In this document: positions 56,109 to 64,000 of the stretch, in pieces | Layout of the letters: each line of letters begins with the position of its first letter | Position numbering within the stretch: position 1 is the stretch's first letter | From: Mycolicibacterium porcinum | GTDB lineage: Bacteria > Actinomycetota > Actinomycetes > Mycobacteriales > Mycobacteriaceae | NCBI GenBank assembly: GCA_002086835.1 | Contig: MVIG01000008.1 | Location: forward strand, 248,001 to 312,000 | DNA: 64,000 nucleotides | Direction: 5' to 3' | Position numbers and translations under genes: made by a program | The notes under the pieces: generated by a model | The model's input: only the letters and a program-made list of their open reading frames with translations | Told to the model about the DNA's origin: nothing | Database searches by the model: none

Positions 56109-57038
56109 ATGCTGACGGCCATGCCTCGCACCACCCGCACAGTGGCCTTCCGCGGTCACGAGACCTGGGTTCAGGTCACCACACCCGAAGCCGCCCAAGC
56201 CGACGCCCTGCCCTTGTTCGTCCTGCATGGTGGACCCGGCATGGCCCACAACTACGTCGCCAACATCGCGGCGCTGGCCGACGAGACCGGCCGCACCGTC
56301 ATCCATTACGACCAGCTGGGCTGCGGCAACAGCACACACCTGCCCGAAGCCCCGGCCGACTTCTGGACACCACAGCTCTTCGTCGACGAGTTCCACACCG
56401 TCCGCGAGGATCTCGGGATCGACCGGTACCACGTGCTCGGGCAATCGTGGGGCGGCATGCTCGGCGCCGAGATCGCCGTGCGTGCCCCGGAGGGACTCGC
56501 TTCGCTGTCGATCTGCAACTCCCCCGCCTCGATGCAGCTGTGGGTCGAGGGCGCGGCCGAGCTTCGCGCCCAGTTGCCTCAAGAGGCCCGGGCCGCGCTG
56601 GAGCGACACGAGGCCGACGGCACGGTCACCGATCCCGCGTACCTGGCCGCCACGGAGGAGTTCTACCGCCGCCATGTCTGCCGCGTCGAGCCGATGCCGA
56701 AGGACTTCGCCGACACGGTGGCCCAGATGGAGGCCGAGCCGACGGTGTATCACACGATGAACGGCCCCAACGAGTTTCACGTCATCGGAACCCTGCGCGA
56801 CTGGAGCATCATCGACCGGCTGCCGTCGGTCACCGCCCCGGCGCTCGTCATCGCGGGCGAGTTCGACGAGGCCACCCCGGCGACTTGGCAGCCCTATGTC
56901 GACCTCATTCCCGACGCTCGCAGTCACGTGTTCGGTGACACCAGCCACTGCACGCACCTGGAGAAACCCGAGGAGTTCCGCTCGGTGATCGCAGAGTTCC
57001 TGAATCAGCACGATCTGGCCGCTGCCGCCCGGGTCTGA
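56109..57038 (+). CDS. proline iminopeptidase-family hydrolase
   Basis: A 309-residue alpha/beta-hydrolase of peptidase family S33. LHGGPGMAHNYV gives the oxyanion region (residues 39-50), Ser113 is the nucleophile in GQSWGGML, the acid is in GEFDEATP and the histidine in HCTHLEKP. Such enzymes release N-terminal proline or act on amino-acid amides. The start may be 56109 or 56121; neither has a ribosome site. It lies directly after the GntR operator and 46 bp before an amino-acid permease gene, so peptide-derived amino acid use is a reasonable guess. Confidence 0.88.
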   Translation: MLTAMPRTTRTVAFRGHETWVQVTTPEAAQADALPLFVLHGGPGMAHNYVANIAALADETGRTVIHYDQLGCGNSTHLPEAPADFWTPQLFVDEFHTVREDLGIDRYHVLGQSWGGMLGAEIAVRAPEGLASLSICNSPASMQLWVEGAAELRAQLPQEARAALERHEADGTVTDPAYLAATEEFYRRHVCRVEPMPKDFADTVAQMEAEPTVYHTMNGPNEFHVIGTLRDWSIIDRLPSVTAPALVIAGEFDEATPATWQPYVDLIPDARSHVFGDTSHCTHLEKPEEFRSVIAEFLNQHDLAAAARV

Positions 57039-57084
57039 CCTACCTCCCCCTCGACTCCGCCCCTTCGACTCCGACAGGAACGCC

Positions 57085-58491
57085 ATGGCAACTGAGGCGG
57101 CCGCCGCCCATCTCACCACCGGTGAAGGGCAACGCGATCTCGAATCATTCGGCTACAAGCAGGAACTCAGCCGTTCGGTCTCCACGGCCGATCTCATCGT
57201 CTACGGCTTGGTGTTCATGGTGCCCATCGCACCGTGGACCATCTTCGGCACGGTCTACAACAGCGCGTCGGGCATGGTGCCGCTGGTCTACCTGATCGGC
57301 CTGATCGCGATGGTGTTCACCGCGCTGGCCTACTCCCAGATGGCCAAGTCGTTCCCGTTGGCAGGTTCGGTGTACGCCTACGTGGGTCGCGGGATCCACC
57401 CCGGCCTCGGCTTCTTCGCCGGCTGGGCCATCCTGCTCGATTACCTGTTGATCCCCACCCTGCTCTACGTCTTCGCCGCCGAATCGATGGTCGGGCTCTT
57501 CCCGGGCACTCCGCGCTGGGTGTGGGCGATCGTCTTCGTGGTGGTGAACACGATCATCAACCTGCTCGGCGTGGGTTCGCTCAAGATCGTCAACCGCGTA
57601 TTCCTCGCGGTGGAACTGGTTTTCGTCGTGCTGTTCGTGATCATCGCGGTGCGGGCCATCAACGGGCAGTCACTCCCCGACGTCGGCTGGAGCGCACTGC
57701 CGATCTGGAACTCGGAATTGGTCACCGCACCGTTGATCGCGGCGGCACTGTCCATCGCGGTGCTGAGCTTCCTCGGCTTCGACGGCATCTCCACACTGGC
57801 CGAGGAGTCGACCGGGAAGAAAAACCCGGCCGGGCGCGCGATGATCGTCGCCCTGTTCGTGGTGGCGTTCCTGTTCATCACCCAGACCTGGCTGGCCAGC
57901 CTGCTGGCCGGAGGCCGCGAATCGTTCGGTGACGATGAGGTGGGCAACGCGTTCTTCCTGCTGGTGCAGGCCGCGTCGAGCACCGGCTGGATGAATGCGT
58001 TCTTCGTGGTGAACGTGCTGGCCGTCGGATTCGCCAATGCGATGGCCGCCCAGGCCGCCACCAGCCGGTTGCTGTTCTCGATGAGCCGCGACCGCCAACT
58101 GCCCGCGTTCCTGTCCACGATCAGCTCTCGCAAGGTGCCGATCGCCGCCATCCTGGTGGTCAGCGCCCTGAGCCTGGTGCTGGTGTTGTTCTTCGTCGGC
58201 CAGATCGGGTTGATCTCGTCGCTGGTGAATTTCGGTGCGTTGTTCGGCTTCTGCCTGCTGCACGCCTCGGTCATCTGGTACTACACGGTGCGCCAGAAGT
58301 CCAAGAATTACCTGCTGCACCTCGTGGTGCCGACCATCGGCTTCCTGATCATCGGATACGTGTTGATCAACGCCGACGCACTGGCCAAGATCGGCGGCAT
58401 CGTGTGGCTCGTGATCGGCGGGATCATCTTCGCCACCAACATGTTCCGAGGACGCGGGGTCCCTGAACTAGCTGAGGAACCGGCGACGTAA
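57085..58491 (+). CDS. APC family amino-acid permease
   Basis: A 468-residue transporter with about twelve helices. The conserved first helix region LSRSVSTADLIVYGLVFMVP, the FPLAGSVYAYVGRGIHP loop and SIAVLSFLGFDGISTLAEES are typical of the amino acid-polyamine-organocation superfamily. The substrate cannot be read; it may be the amino acid released by the neighbouring peptidase. AGGAA precedes the ATG. The gene ends inside the convergent YcaQ-like gene (24-bp overlap). Confidence 0.9.
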   Translation: MATEAAAAHLTTGEGQRDLESFGYKQELSRSVSTADLIVYGLVFMVPIAPWTIFGTVYNSASGMVPLVYLIGLIAMVFTALAYSQMAKSFPLAGSVYAYVGRGIHPGLGFFAGWAILLDYLLIPTLLYVFAAESMVGLFPGTPRWVWAIVFVVVNTIINLLGVGSLKIVNRVFLAVELVFVVLFVIIAVRAINGQSLPDVGWSALPIWNSELVTAPLIAAALSIAVLSFLGFDGISTLAEESTGKKNPAGRAMIVALFVVAFLFITQTWLASLLAGGRESFGDDEVGNAFFLLVQAASSTGWMNAFFVVNVLAVGFANAMAAQAATSRLLFSMSRDRQLPAFLSTISSRKVPIAAILVVSALSLVLVLFFVGQIGLISSLVNFGALFGFCLLHASVIWYYTVRQKSKNYLLHLVVPTIGFLIIGYVLINADALAKIGGIVWLVIGGIIFATNMFRGRGVPELAEEPAT

Positions 58492-59670
58492 CGGCTCGGC
58501 GAGGTCGCCACGGCCCCCCACCTCGACCTCGCTCACCCCCAGCCACGACGCCATCGTCCTCAGCTCGACGGCCAGGGCCTCCGCCACCCGCGCGGGGTCC
58601 TGGCCGTCCTCCAAGAACGCCCCGGGAACCTGCAGCGCCGCATCGGTGCGTTTGAGATCGACGCGCGCCACCAGTTCGCCGTCGAGCAGGAACGGCCATA
58701 CGTAGTAACCGAATTGGCGTTTGGCCGCGGGGACGTAGATCTCGATCCGGTAGTGAAACCCGAACAACCGCTCCACCCGCGGCCGGAAGAAGATGAGCGG
58801 GTCGAACGGGCACAGCAGCGCCGTGCCGCGGTCCCGTCGCGGCACGGTCTGGCCCGCCCGGAGGTAGGCCGGGGCACCCTCGATGTCGACGGGTTCCAGC
58901 TCCCCGTCGGCGACCAGCTTGGCGAGCGCCGGCTTGACCTGTTTGGCGCCCATCCGGAAGTAGTCGCGGATGTCGGCCTCGGTGCCGACCCCGAGTGCGG
59001 TGGCGGCCCGCAGGGTCAGCTCGCGGACCGCGTCCTCGTCGTCGAGCTGCCTGGCCAGCACTTCCGGCGGCAGTACCCGTTCGGTGAGGTCGTAGTGCCG
59101 GGCGAACCCGACCCGGGTCGCCGTCGTGAGAACCCCCGACGACCACAGCGCTTCGGCCACCCATTTCGTCTCACTGCGGTCCCACCACGGACCCTTGCGG
59201 CCGCGCGGTTCGGACTCCAGGTGGGCCTCGATCTGCCCGGCGGTGGAGGGTCCGAGTTCGGCGACCGCGGCGACGATGTCCTCGGCCAGCTTGGGGTTCT
59301 TCCGGACGATCTCGGTGCCCCAGCGGCCGTGGGTGTACTCACGCATCCGCCACCGCAGCAGCGGCCAGTCCTCGACTGCCATCAACGCGGCCTCGTGCGC
59401 CCAGTACTCCACCAATAACCGGGGTGAGCGCGCGCTGTGGGACCAGGCGGCCCGGTCCAGGATGTTCCGGTCATACGGCCCCAGCCGGCTGAACACGGGT
59501 GCGTAATGCGCGCGCACCGCCACCGACACCGAATCCAGCTGCAACACCTGAATCCTGGAGATCAGCTTGCGCAGCTGGGCACGGGTCACGGGGCCGCGCG
59601 GCTTGGGGTCGTGAAACCCCTGCGCGGCGACGGCGATCCGGCGGGCCTGTGTTGTAGTCAGGGTGGCCAC
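58468..59670 (-). CDS. YcaQ/AlkZ-like winged-helix DNA glycosylase
   Basis: A 400-residue protein of the HTH_42/YcaQ family, whose studied members unhook interstrand crosslinks or remove bulky alkylated bases. The catalytic-type motif is QLD at residues 44-46 (VLQLDSVSVAVRAHYAPVF), matching the Q-x-D motif of the YcaQ group. Several winged helices follow, including RDYFRMGAKQVKPALAKLV. The GTG at 59670 is preferred; upstream codons run into a duplicated intergenic repeat. It could relate to DNA damage defence, like the recA and lexA loci, but no damage promoter was found upstream. Confidence 0.83.
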   Translation of the reverse strand: MATLTTTQARRIAVAAQGFHDPKPRGPVTRAQLRKLISRIQVLQLDSVSVAVRAHYAPVFSRLGPYDRNILDRAAWSHSARSPRLLVEYWAHEAALMAVEDWPLLRWRMREYTHGRWGTEIVRKNPKLAEDIVAAVAELGPSTAGQIEAHLESEPRGRKGPWWDRSETKWVAEALWSSGVLTTATRVGFARHYDLTERVLPPEVLARQLDDEDAVRELTLRAATALGVGTEADIRDYFRMGAKQVKPALAKLVADGELEPVDIEGAPAYLRAGQTVPRRDRGTALLCPFDPLIFFRPRVERLFGFHYRIEIYVPAAKRQFGYYVWPFLLDGELVARVDLKRTDAALQVPGAFLEDGQDPARVAEALAVELRTMASWLGVSEVEVGGRGDLAEPLRRRFLS

Positions 59671-59692
59671 CTGGCCATCGTCCCCTAGGGGA

Positions 59693-59750
59693 CCGACAAG
59701 TAGCGGAGCGGATTGGAGCGAGGGGCCCGACAAGTAGCGGAGCGGATTGG
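59693..59750. repeat. 24-bp direct repeat in the divergent gap
   Basis: Two identical 24-bp copies beginning CCGACAAGTAGCGGAGCGG at 59693-59716 and 59727-59750, with a 34-bp period. They fill the space between two divergent genes. Just to the left lies the palindrome TCCCCTAGGGGA (59681-59692). Confidence 0.8.
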
Positions 59751-59765
59751 CCGATACTGGTCCGC

Positions 59766-61007
59766 GTGGCGTTCGACTGGGATGCGTTCGAGACCGAGTT
59801 GACCCTGGCCGCGTCGAGCGCGGTCCGAGCGATGGTCCGGGCGGCCGCCGCGGAGACACCGTATGCGGTGGCCTTCAGCGAGTTCTACGCCGAGACCACC
59901 GGGGTGATCTACCTGCCCAACCTGGCGCTGGCCACCGAAGAGTCGGTCACGGAACCCGATTGCCGGTTCAGCCCACCCGACTGGGAGCACCAGGACTACG
60001 AGTGGGGCGAGACCGATGCGCAGTGGGGTGAGCGGCTCAGCACCGCGGTGACGGGTCTGCCCCGCGCGCAGTGGGAAAGGGAGTGGGACCGGTTCGCCCA
60101 GGCGATGCTGAACATCGCCGCGCGGACGCGGTCCACGCTCGTGGCCGACGGCACCTTGCCGGGCGACGCGGTGGTCTACCTCGATGACGAGGACGCGGAT
60201 CTTCTCGTTCGTTCGTTGACTGCCGAGGAACTGCGGCGCCACTTTCCCGACTACGTCGCCGCCGCGGAGGCCGAACGGGATCTGCTGGCCATGCCGGTTG
60301 AGCAGCGGGTGGCCGCGCTCACGACCGCGGCAGGTCTCGTCCCCGGACCGGCCAACGAACTCGGCCGGGAACGTGCGATCGAACTGCTGCTCGACACCGG
60401 TGCGGCCGCGGTGCCTGCCGGTATCGCAGCACTCGGTCACCCCGAGACCGCGTGGCTGGGAGCGAAACTGCTCGCGGACCTGAACATCGCGACGCCCGAG
60501 GTGCTGGACGCACTGTGGGCGGCACTGCCGCTGCGCGGCAACGCACACGACTGGGTCGCCACTGCCCTGGGCCGTCTCGGTGCCGGTTTGGCCGTGTTGG
60601 GCCGCCATGATCTGCCTGCGGGCAGCAGGTCGGCAGCGGTGGCCGCGCCGTACCGTTCGTTCCGGGATCATGGCCGCGGGCACCCGCCGCTGGATTACAC
60701 GCTGCTGGCCGCCGGGCTCGACGATCCGGCAGTCGCGGCGATCGTGGCGAGCGACCTGAAGCCGGGACAGGGGTACTGCACGCTCGACGCCGCCGATCTG
60801 CCCGGCGTCCGGCCCGGGCTCGAGCATGCCGAGCCCGTGATCCGTCGGCACGCCGTCATCGTCCTGAGCGATCTGATCGGGCCGATGGGCCCCGGCGACC
60901 TCGACAGTGACGTGGTGAAGGATCTGGCACGACGGATCGATGAGCTGGCGGCCGACGATCCCGACAGCGAGGTGCGCAGGCTGGCGGGCTACCGTGCACG
61001 CACGTAG
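59766..61007 (+). CDS. DUF4303-like protein with HEAT-like repeats
   Basis: A 413-residue soluble protein. The N-terminal 170 residues ([31 protein letters not shown]-type end) resemble DUF4303; the C-terminal half is helical with [31 protein letters not shown] and [11 protein letters not shown], typical of HEAT repeats. Function unknown; DUF4303 proteins sometimes relate to SMI1/KNR4 immunity proteins, but no toxin gene is near. The GTG start has no ribosome site. It overlaps the convergent dfrA by 19 bp. Confidence 0.75.
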   Translation: MAFDWDAFETELTLAASSAVRAMVRAAAAETPYAVAFSEFYAETTGVIYLPNLALATEESVTEPDCRFSPPDWEHQDYEWGETDAQWGERLSTAVTGLPRAQWEREWDRFAQAMLNIAARTRSTLVADGTLPGDAVVYLDDEDADLLVRSLTAEELRRHFPDYVAAAEAERDLLAMPVEQRVAALTTAAGLVPGPANELGRERAIELLLDTGAAAVPAGIAALGHPETAWLGAKLLADLNIATPEVLDALWAALPLRGNAHDWVATALGRLGAGLAVLGRHDLPAGSRSAAVAAPYRSFRDHGRGHPPLDYTLLAAGLDDPAVAAIVASDLKPGQGYCTLDAADLPGVRPGLEHAEPVIRRHAVIVLSDLIGPMGPGDLDSDVVKDLARRIDELAADDPDSEVRRLAGYRART

Positions 61008-61495
61008 CTGCAGTACCGGTATCGCAGGCCCGAGGTGCTGGTCAGCCACTCGCCGGTGGTCTTGGTCCACGAGGCGTCCAGTTCCGGTGCCATCGCGTCG
61101 CCCTCGGCGGGTGGCAGGTCGATGTCGATCTCGGTGACCTCACAGCGATCCGCGAACGGCAGGGCCTGCGAATAGATCTGCGCCCCACCGATCACCCAGC
61201 CCCGGAAGACATCACCGAGTTCGGTGACCACCTCGGCACCGTCCGCCACGTACCCGGCGTTGCGGGTGACGACGACGTTGCGCCGCCCGGGCAACGGACG
61301 GACCTTGGCAGGCAGCGACTCCCAGGTCAGCCGGCCCATCACCACGGTCTGGCCGAGAGTGAGTTGCTTGAACCGGGCCTGGTCCTCCGGAAGTTGCCAG
61401 GGGATGTCGTTGCCACGGCCGATGACGCCTGAGGTCGACTGCGCCCAGATCATCGCCAGGCGTCGAAGATCACCTGTCACATGCGTATCGGTCAT
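60989..61495 (-). CDS. dfrA: dihydrofolate reductase
   Basis: A 168-residue enzyme reducing dihydrofolate with [32 protein letters not shown] carries the substrate and cofactor residues (Asp in DIPW), and [23 protein letters not shown] and WVIGGAQIY follow. The ATG at 61495 overlaps the thyA stop (ATGA), so the first 14 residues, absent in M. tuberculosis, are probably real. It regenerates the folate consumed by ThyA, the gene just upstream. It overlaps the convergent DUF4303-like gene by 19 bp. Confidence 0.96.
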   Translation of the reverse strand: MTDTHVTGDLRRLAMIWAQSTSGVIGRGNDIPWQLPEDQARFKQLTLGQTVVMGRLTWESLPAKVRPLPGRRNVVVTRNAGYVADGAEVVTELGDVFRGWVIGGAQIYSQALPFADRCEVTEIDIDLPPAEGDAMAPELDASWTKTTGEWLTSTSGLRYRYCSYVRAR

Positions 61496-62292
61496 ACAGC
61501 GACGGGTGCCTTGATGGCCGGGTGCGGATCGTAGTTCAGGATGGCGATGTCCTCATAGGTGTAGTCGAATAGTGAATCCCGTTGTGCCAGAACCAGCTCC
61601 GGGTAGGGCCGAGGTTCACGGCTGAGCTGCAGGGCCACCTGGTCGACGTGGTTGTCGTAGATGTGGCAATCGCCGCCGGTCCAGACGAACTCCCCGACGC
61701 CCAGTCCGGCTTGCGCAGCCATCATGTGGGTCAGCAGGGCGTAGCTGGCGATGTTGAACGGCACGCCCAGGAAGAGGTCCGCGCTGCGTTGATACAGCTG
61801 GCAGGACAGCTTCTGATCGGCGACATAGAACTGGAAGAACGCGTGGCACGGCGGCAGCGCCATCTGTGGGATCTCGCCGACGTTCCACGCCGAGACGATG
61901 TTGCGTCGCGAGTCGGGGTCACGCTTGAGCAGATCGAGGGCATTCGAGATCTGGTCGATGTGGTCGCCGGACGGCGTCGGCCATGACCGCCATTGCACGC
62001 CGTAGACCGGCCCGAGATCGCCTGTCTCACTGGCCCATTCATCCCAGATCGTGACACCGTGATCCTGTAGCCAGCGCACGTTCGAATCGCCGCGCAGGAA
62101 CCACAGCAGCTCGTAGATCACCGATTTGGTGTGCACCTTTTTGGTGGTGATCAACGGAAAGCCGGCGGCCAGGTCGTAGCGCATCTGGTGCCCGAACAGA
62201 CTGCGGGTGCCGGTACCGGTGCGATCAGATTTCGCCACCCCCTGCTCGGTCACCTTCCGTAACAGGTCTTCGTAGGGGGTTTGGATCGGCAC
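61492..62292 (-). CDS. thyA: thymidylate synthase ThyA
   Basis: A 266-residue enzyme methylating dUMP with methylene-tetrahydrofolate. The catalytic cysteine is in [12 protein letters not shown], the dUMP-binding [16 protein letters not shown] and [12 protein letters not shown] are intact, and the C-terminus ends in IKAPVAV. The GTG at 62292 is preceded by TAAGCT and six bases, a leaderless start. It forms a thyA-dfrA pair with a 4-bp overlap. ThyX, encoded at about 49 kb, is an unrelated enzyme for the same product. Confidence 0.97.
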   Translation of the reverse strand: MPIQTPYEDLLRKVTEQGVAKSDRTGTGTRSLFGHQMRYDLAAGFPLITTKKVHTKSVIYELLWFLRGDSNVRWLQDHGVTIWDEWASETGDLGPVYGVQWRSWPTPSGDHIDQISNALDLLKRDPDSRRNIVSAWNVGEIPQMALPPCHAFFQFYVADQKLSCQLYQRSADLFLGVPFNIASYALLTHMMAAQAGLGVGEFVWTGGDCHIYDNHVDQVALQLSREPRPYPELVLAQRDSLFDYTYEDIAILNYDPHPAIKAPVAV

Positions 62293-62334
62293 GCTCTCAG
62301 CTTACGTGCCGTCCCGGGGAGTAGAACGGAAGCC

Positions 62335-63084
62335 ATGCCGACCACCACAGACACGATCACCACTCCAGATGGCACCTGCCCCGTCACCGTCGCGACACCG
62401 GAAGGCGACGGCCCCTGGCCGGGGGTCGTGCTGTTTCCCGACGCCGGCGGCCTGCGGCCCACCATGGAAGAGATGGCGGCCACGCTGGCCGGGTTCGGTT
62501 ACGTCGTGCTCGTCCCGGACGTCTACTACCGCACCCCGGGCTGGGGCCCGTTCGACCTCAACACCGTGTTCAGCGACCAGGAGCAACGCAAGCAGCTGTT
62601 CGAGCTGATGGGCACGCTCAACCCCGAGCGCTACGCCGCCGACGCCGAGGCGTTCTTCGATTACCTCGCGGCCCGGCCCGACGTCTCCGGCGAGAAGTTC
62701 GGCACCACCGGCTACTGCATGGGCGGGCGGGCATCGCTGATCGTCGCCACCCGGGTGCCGGAGCGGGTTGCGGCCGCGCTGTCCTTCCACGGCGGCAGGT
62801 TGGCCGTGGAAGGCGATCCCGACAGCCCTCATCTGCTGGCCGACAAGATCCGGGCAACGGTCTACGTGGCCGCCGCCGAGAACGATGCCTCGTTCACCGA
62901 GGACGACGCCAAGCGGTTGGAGGACGCGCTGGCCGGAGCCGCGGTCGACCACACCATCGAGTTCTATCCCGCAGCCCACGGCTTCGCGGTGCCGGATCAC
63001 AAGGCGGTGTACGACGAGGCGGCGGCAAAGCGGCACTGGGAGAACACCGAGCGGGTGTTCGGGGCCGCCTTCGCCCCGGCATAG
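62335..63084 (+). CDS. dienelactone hydrolase family protein
   Basis: A 249-residue alpha/beta-hydrolase like Rv2765. The nucleophile is Cys128 in GYCMGGR, as in dienelactone hydrolases; the acid lies in AAAENDASF and the histidine in PAAHGFAVPDH. True dienelactones or other esters may be substrates. The ATG at 62335 follows ggaagcc. It is divergent from thyA and 22 bp upstream of a CoA-ester lyase gene, with which it may be co-transcribed. Confidence 0.9.
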   Translation: MPTTTDTITTPDGTCPVTVATPEGDGPWPGVVLFPDAGGLRPTMEEMAATLAGFGYVVLVPDVYYRTPGWGPFDLNTVFSDQEQRKQLFELMGTLNPERYAADAEAFFDYLAARPDVSGEKFGTTGYCMGGRASLIVATRVPERVAAALSFHGGRLAVEGDPDSPHLLADKIRATVYVAAAENDASFTEDDAKRLEDALAGAAVDHTIEFYPAAHGFAVPDHKAVYDEAAAKRHWENTERVFGAAFAPA

Positions 63085-63106
63085 GCGGTAGGCGACGATT
63101 GATGGC

Positions 63107-64000
63107 GTGTATGACCAGCCCTTCTCCGACGAGTCCCATCCCACCGAACCCGGATTCCGGATCGATCCGGTACTGGCCCGGAGCTGGCTGCTGGTAAACG
63201 GCGCACAGTACGAGCGGTTCGCGCCGGCGGCCCGCTCCCGCGCCGACATCGTCGTGCTCGACATCGAGGACGCGGTCGCACCCAAGGACAAGGTGGCCGC
63301 CCGCGAGAAGGTGACGCGGTGGCTGGCCGACGGCAACAGCGACTGGGTGCGGATCAACGGCTTCGGCACCCCGTGGTGGGCCGACGACCTGGAAATGCTG
63401 GCCGGCACCTCGGTGGGCGGTGTCATGCTGGCGATGGTCGAGTCGGTGGATCACGTCACCGAGACGGCCCGCCGGCTGCCCGATGTGCCCATCGTCGCCT
63501 TGGTGGAGACTGCCCGCGGCCTGGAGCGGATCACCGAGATCGCTTCGGCCAAGGGCGCATTCCGGCTCGCGTTCGGCATCGGCGACTTCCGGCGCGACAC
63601 CGGATTCGGCGACAACCCGGCGACGTTGGCCTACGCGCGGTCGCGGTTCACCATCGCCGCGAAGGCCGCCGGGCTTCCGGGCGCGATCGACGGGCCCACG
63701 GTCGGGTCCAGCGCACTGCGACTGTCGGAGGCCACGGCGGTCTCGGCCGAGTTCGGCATGACGGGCAAGATCTGCCTGACGCCCGATCAGTGCCCGACCG
63801 TGAACGAGGGCCTGGCGCCCTCACAGGACGAGATCAGCTGGGCCAAGGAGTTTTTCGCCGAATTCCAGCGCGACGGCGGCGAGATCCGCAACGGGTCCGA
63901 CCTGCCCCGCATCGCCCGGGCCAACAAGATCCTCGATCTGGCCAGGGCGTACGGCATCCACGAACCCGAGTACAGCGACGATCCCGACCACGTGCCGGCC
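63107..64000 (+). CDS. HpcH/HpaI aldolase/citrate lyase family protein (CoA-ester lyase), truncated by the window edge
   Basis: 298 codons are visible and the frame stays open to the end. From the GTG at 63107 the protein reads VYDQPFSDESHPTEP, then SWLLVNGAQYERFAPAARSR, IVVLDIEDAVAPKDKVAARE and WVRINGFGTPWW, the beta/alpha-barrel signature of CitE-like CoA-ester lyases. GGVMLAMVES and IVALVETARGLERI, FGIGDFRRDTGFG follow; the glutamates and aspartates bind Mg2+ and the carboxylate. The substrate could be citramalyl-, malyl- or similar CoA esters. No Shine-Dalgarno sequence is seen; the ATG at 63102 is out of frame. Confidence 0.82.
   Translation, partial: MYDQPFSDESHPTEPGFRIDPVLARSWLLVNGAQYERFAPAARSRADIVVLDIEDAVAPKDKVAAREKVTRWLADGNSDWVRINGFGTPWWADDLEMLAGTSVGGVMLAMVESVDHVTETARRLPDVPIVALVETARGLERITEIASAKGAFRLAFGIGDFRRDTGFGDNPATLAYARSRFTIAAKAAGLPGAIDGPTVGSSALRLSEATAVSAEFGMTGKICLTPDQCPTVNEGLAPSQDEISWAKEFFAEFQRDGGEIRNGSDLPRIARANKILDLARAYGIHEPEYSDDPDHVPA

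Noticed and set aside
59670..59700. TTGTCGGTC upstream of the YcaQ-like repair gene, at first sight a damage promoter
   Set aside because: The final G is C and the hexamer at the right spacing is GACGAT, not TANNNT. The match falls in a duplicated repeat.

Overview
The window is high-GC actinobacterial DNA from a mycobacterium, most likely a fast-growing Mycolicibacterium-type species. The gene order follows the block from Rv2707 to Rv2765 of M. tuberculosis as I remember it: YihY, DUF3039, DUF3099, sigB, ideR, sthA, PAC2, hydrolase, phzF, nrdR, chiZ, lexA, LGFP protein, fadE20, hflX, dapF, miaA, miaB, recX, recA, ephG, pspM/pspA, clgR, pgsA, argA, ftsK, SDR, methyltransferase, RNase J, dapA, thyX, dfrA, thyA. 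Differences fit an environmental species: recA has no intein, a gluABCD glutamate importer sits beside miaB, and several blocks (serine protease; molybdopterin enzyme plus PE-PPE hydrolase; the 49.9-61 kb accessory stretch) have no counterpart that I recall there.

Region by region: 0-9.5 kb holds stress and iron regulation (sigB, ideR) and housekeeping enzymes. 9.5-14 kb holds nrdR and the divergent chiZ/lexA SOS locus. 14-19.3 kb holds an acyl-CoA dehydrogenase, a biotin-sulfoxide-reductase-like molybdoenzyme and a secreted PE-PPE-domain hydrolase. 19.3-27 kb is the leftward tRNA/ribosome maintenance and lysine block. 27-30.4 kb is the glutamate importer. 30.4-34.8 kb is recA/recX and neighbours. 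34.8-38.8 kb is the Psp envelope-stress module with clgR, then cinA-like, pgsA and argA. 39-42 kb is ftsK. 42-46.3 kb contains a mycofactocin-type SDR operon and a cysteine-rich regulator with a group III truncated haemoglobin. 46.4-49.8 kb is rnj-dapA-thyX. 50-58.5 kb is accessory: a DMT-like protein, a TetR-DUF1214-sulfotransferase operon, and a GntR locus with a peptidase and an APC permease. 58.5-64 kb is a YcaQ-like glycosylase, a DUF4303-like protein, dfrA-thyA, a dienelactone hydrolase and a partial CoA-ester lyase.

How parts work together: LexA boxes and PafBC-type promoters (TTGTCGGTG-N8-TANNNT) precede both recA and chiZ, with lexA in between. SigE/SigH-type promoters (GGAAC-N17-CGTT) precede both sigB and clgR, linking two envelope-stress nodes. 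Many starts are predicted to be leaderless: a TANNNT element followed after 6-7 nt by ATG/GTG recurs at least fifteen times. Two operon junctions carry the same 22-bp repeat, which forms a tiny ORF whose start overlaps the upstream stop and whose stop overlaps the downstream start. Degenerate copies of the same repeat lie in frame inside miaB.

No intergenic gap exceeds about 220 bp. I saw no tRNA, rRNA, CRISPR array, insertion sequence or prophage. All gene names rest on sequence reading and remembered family knowledge; no database search was run.
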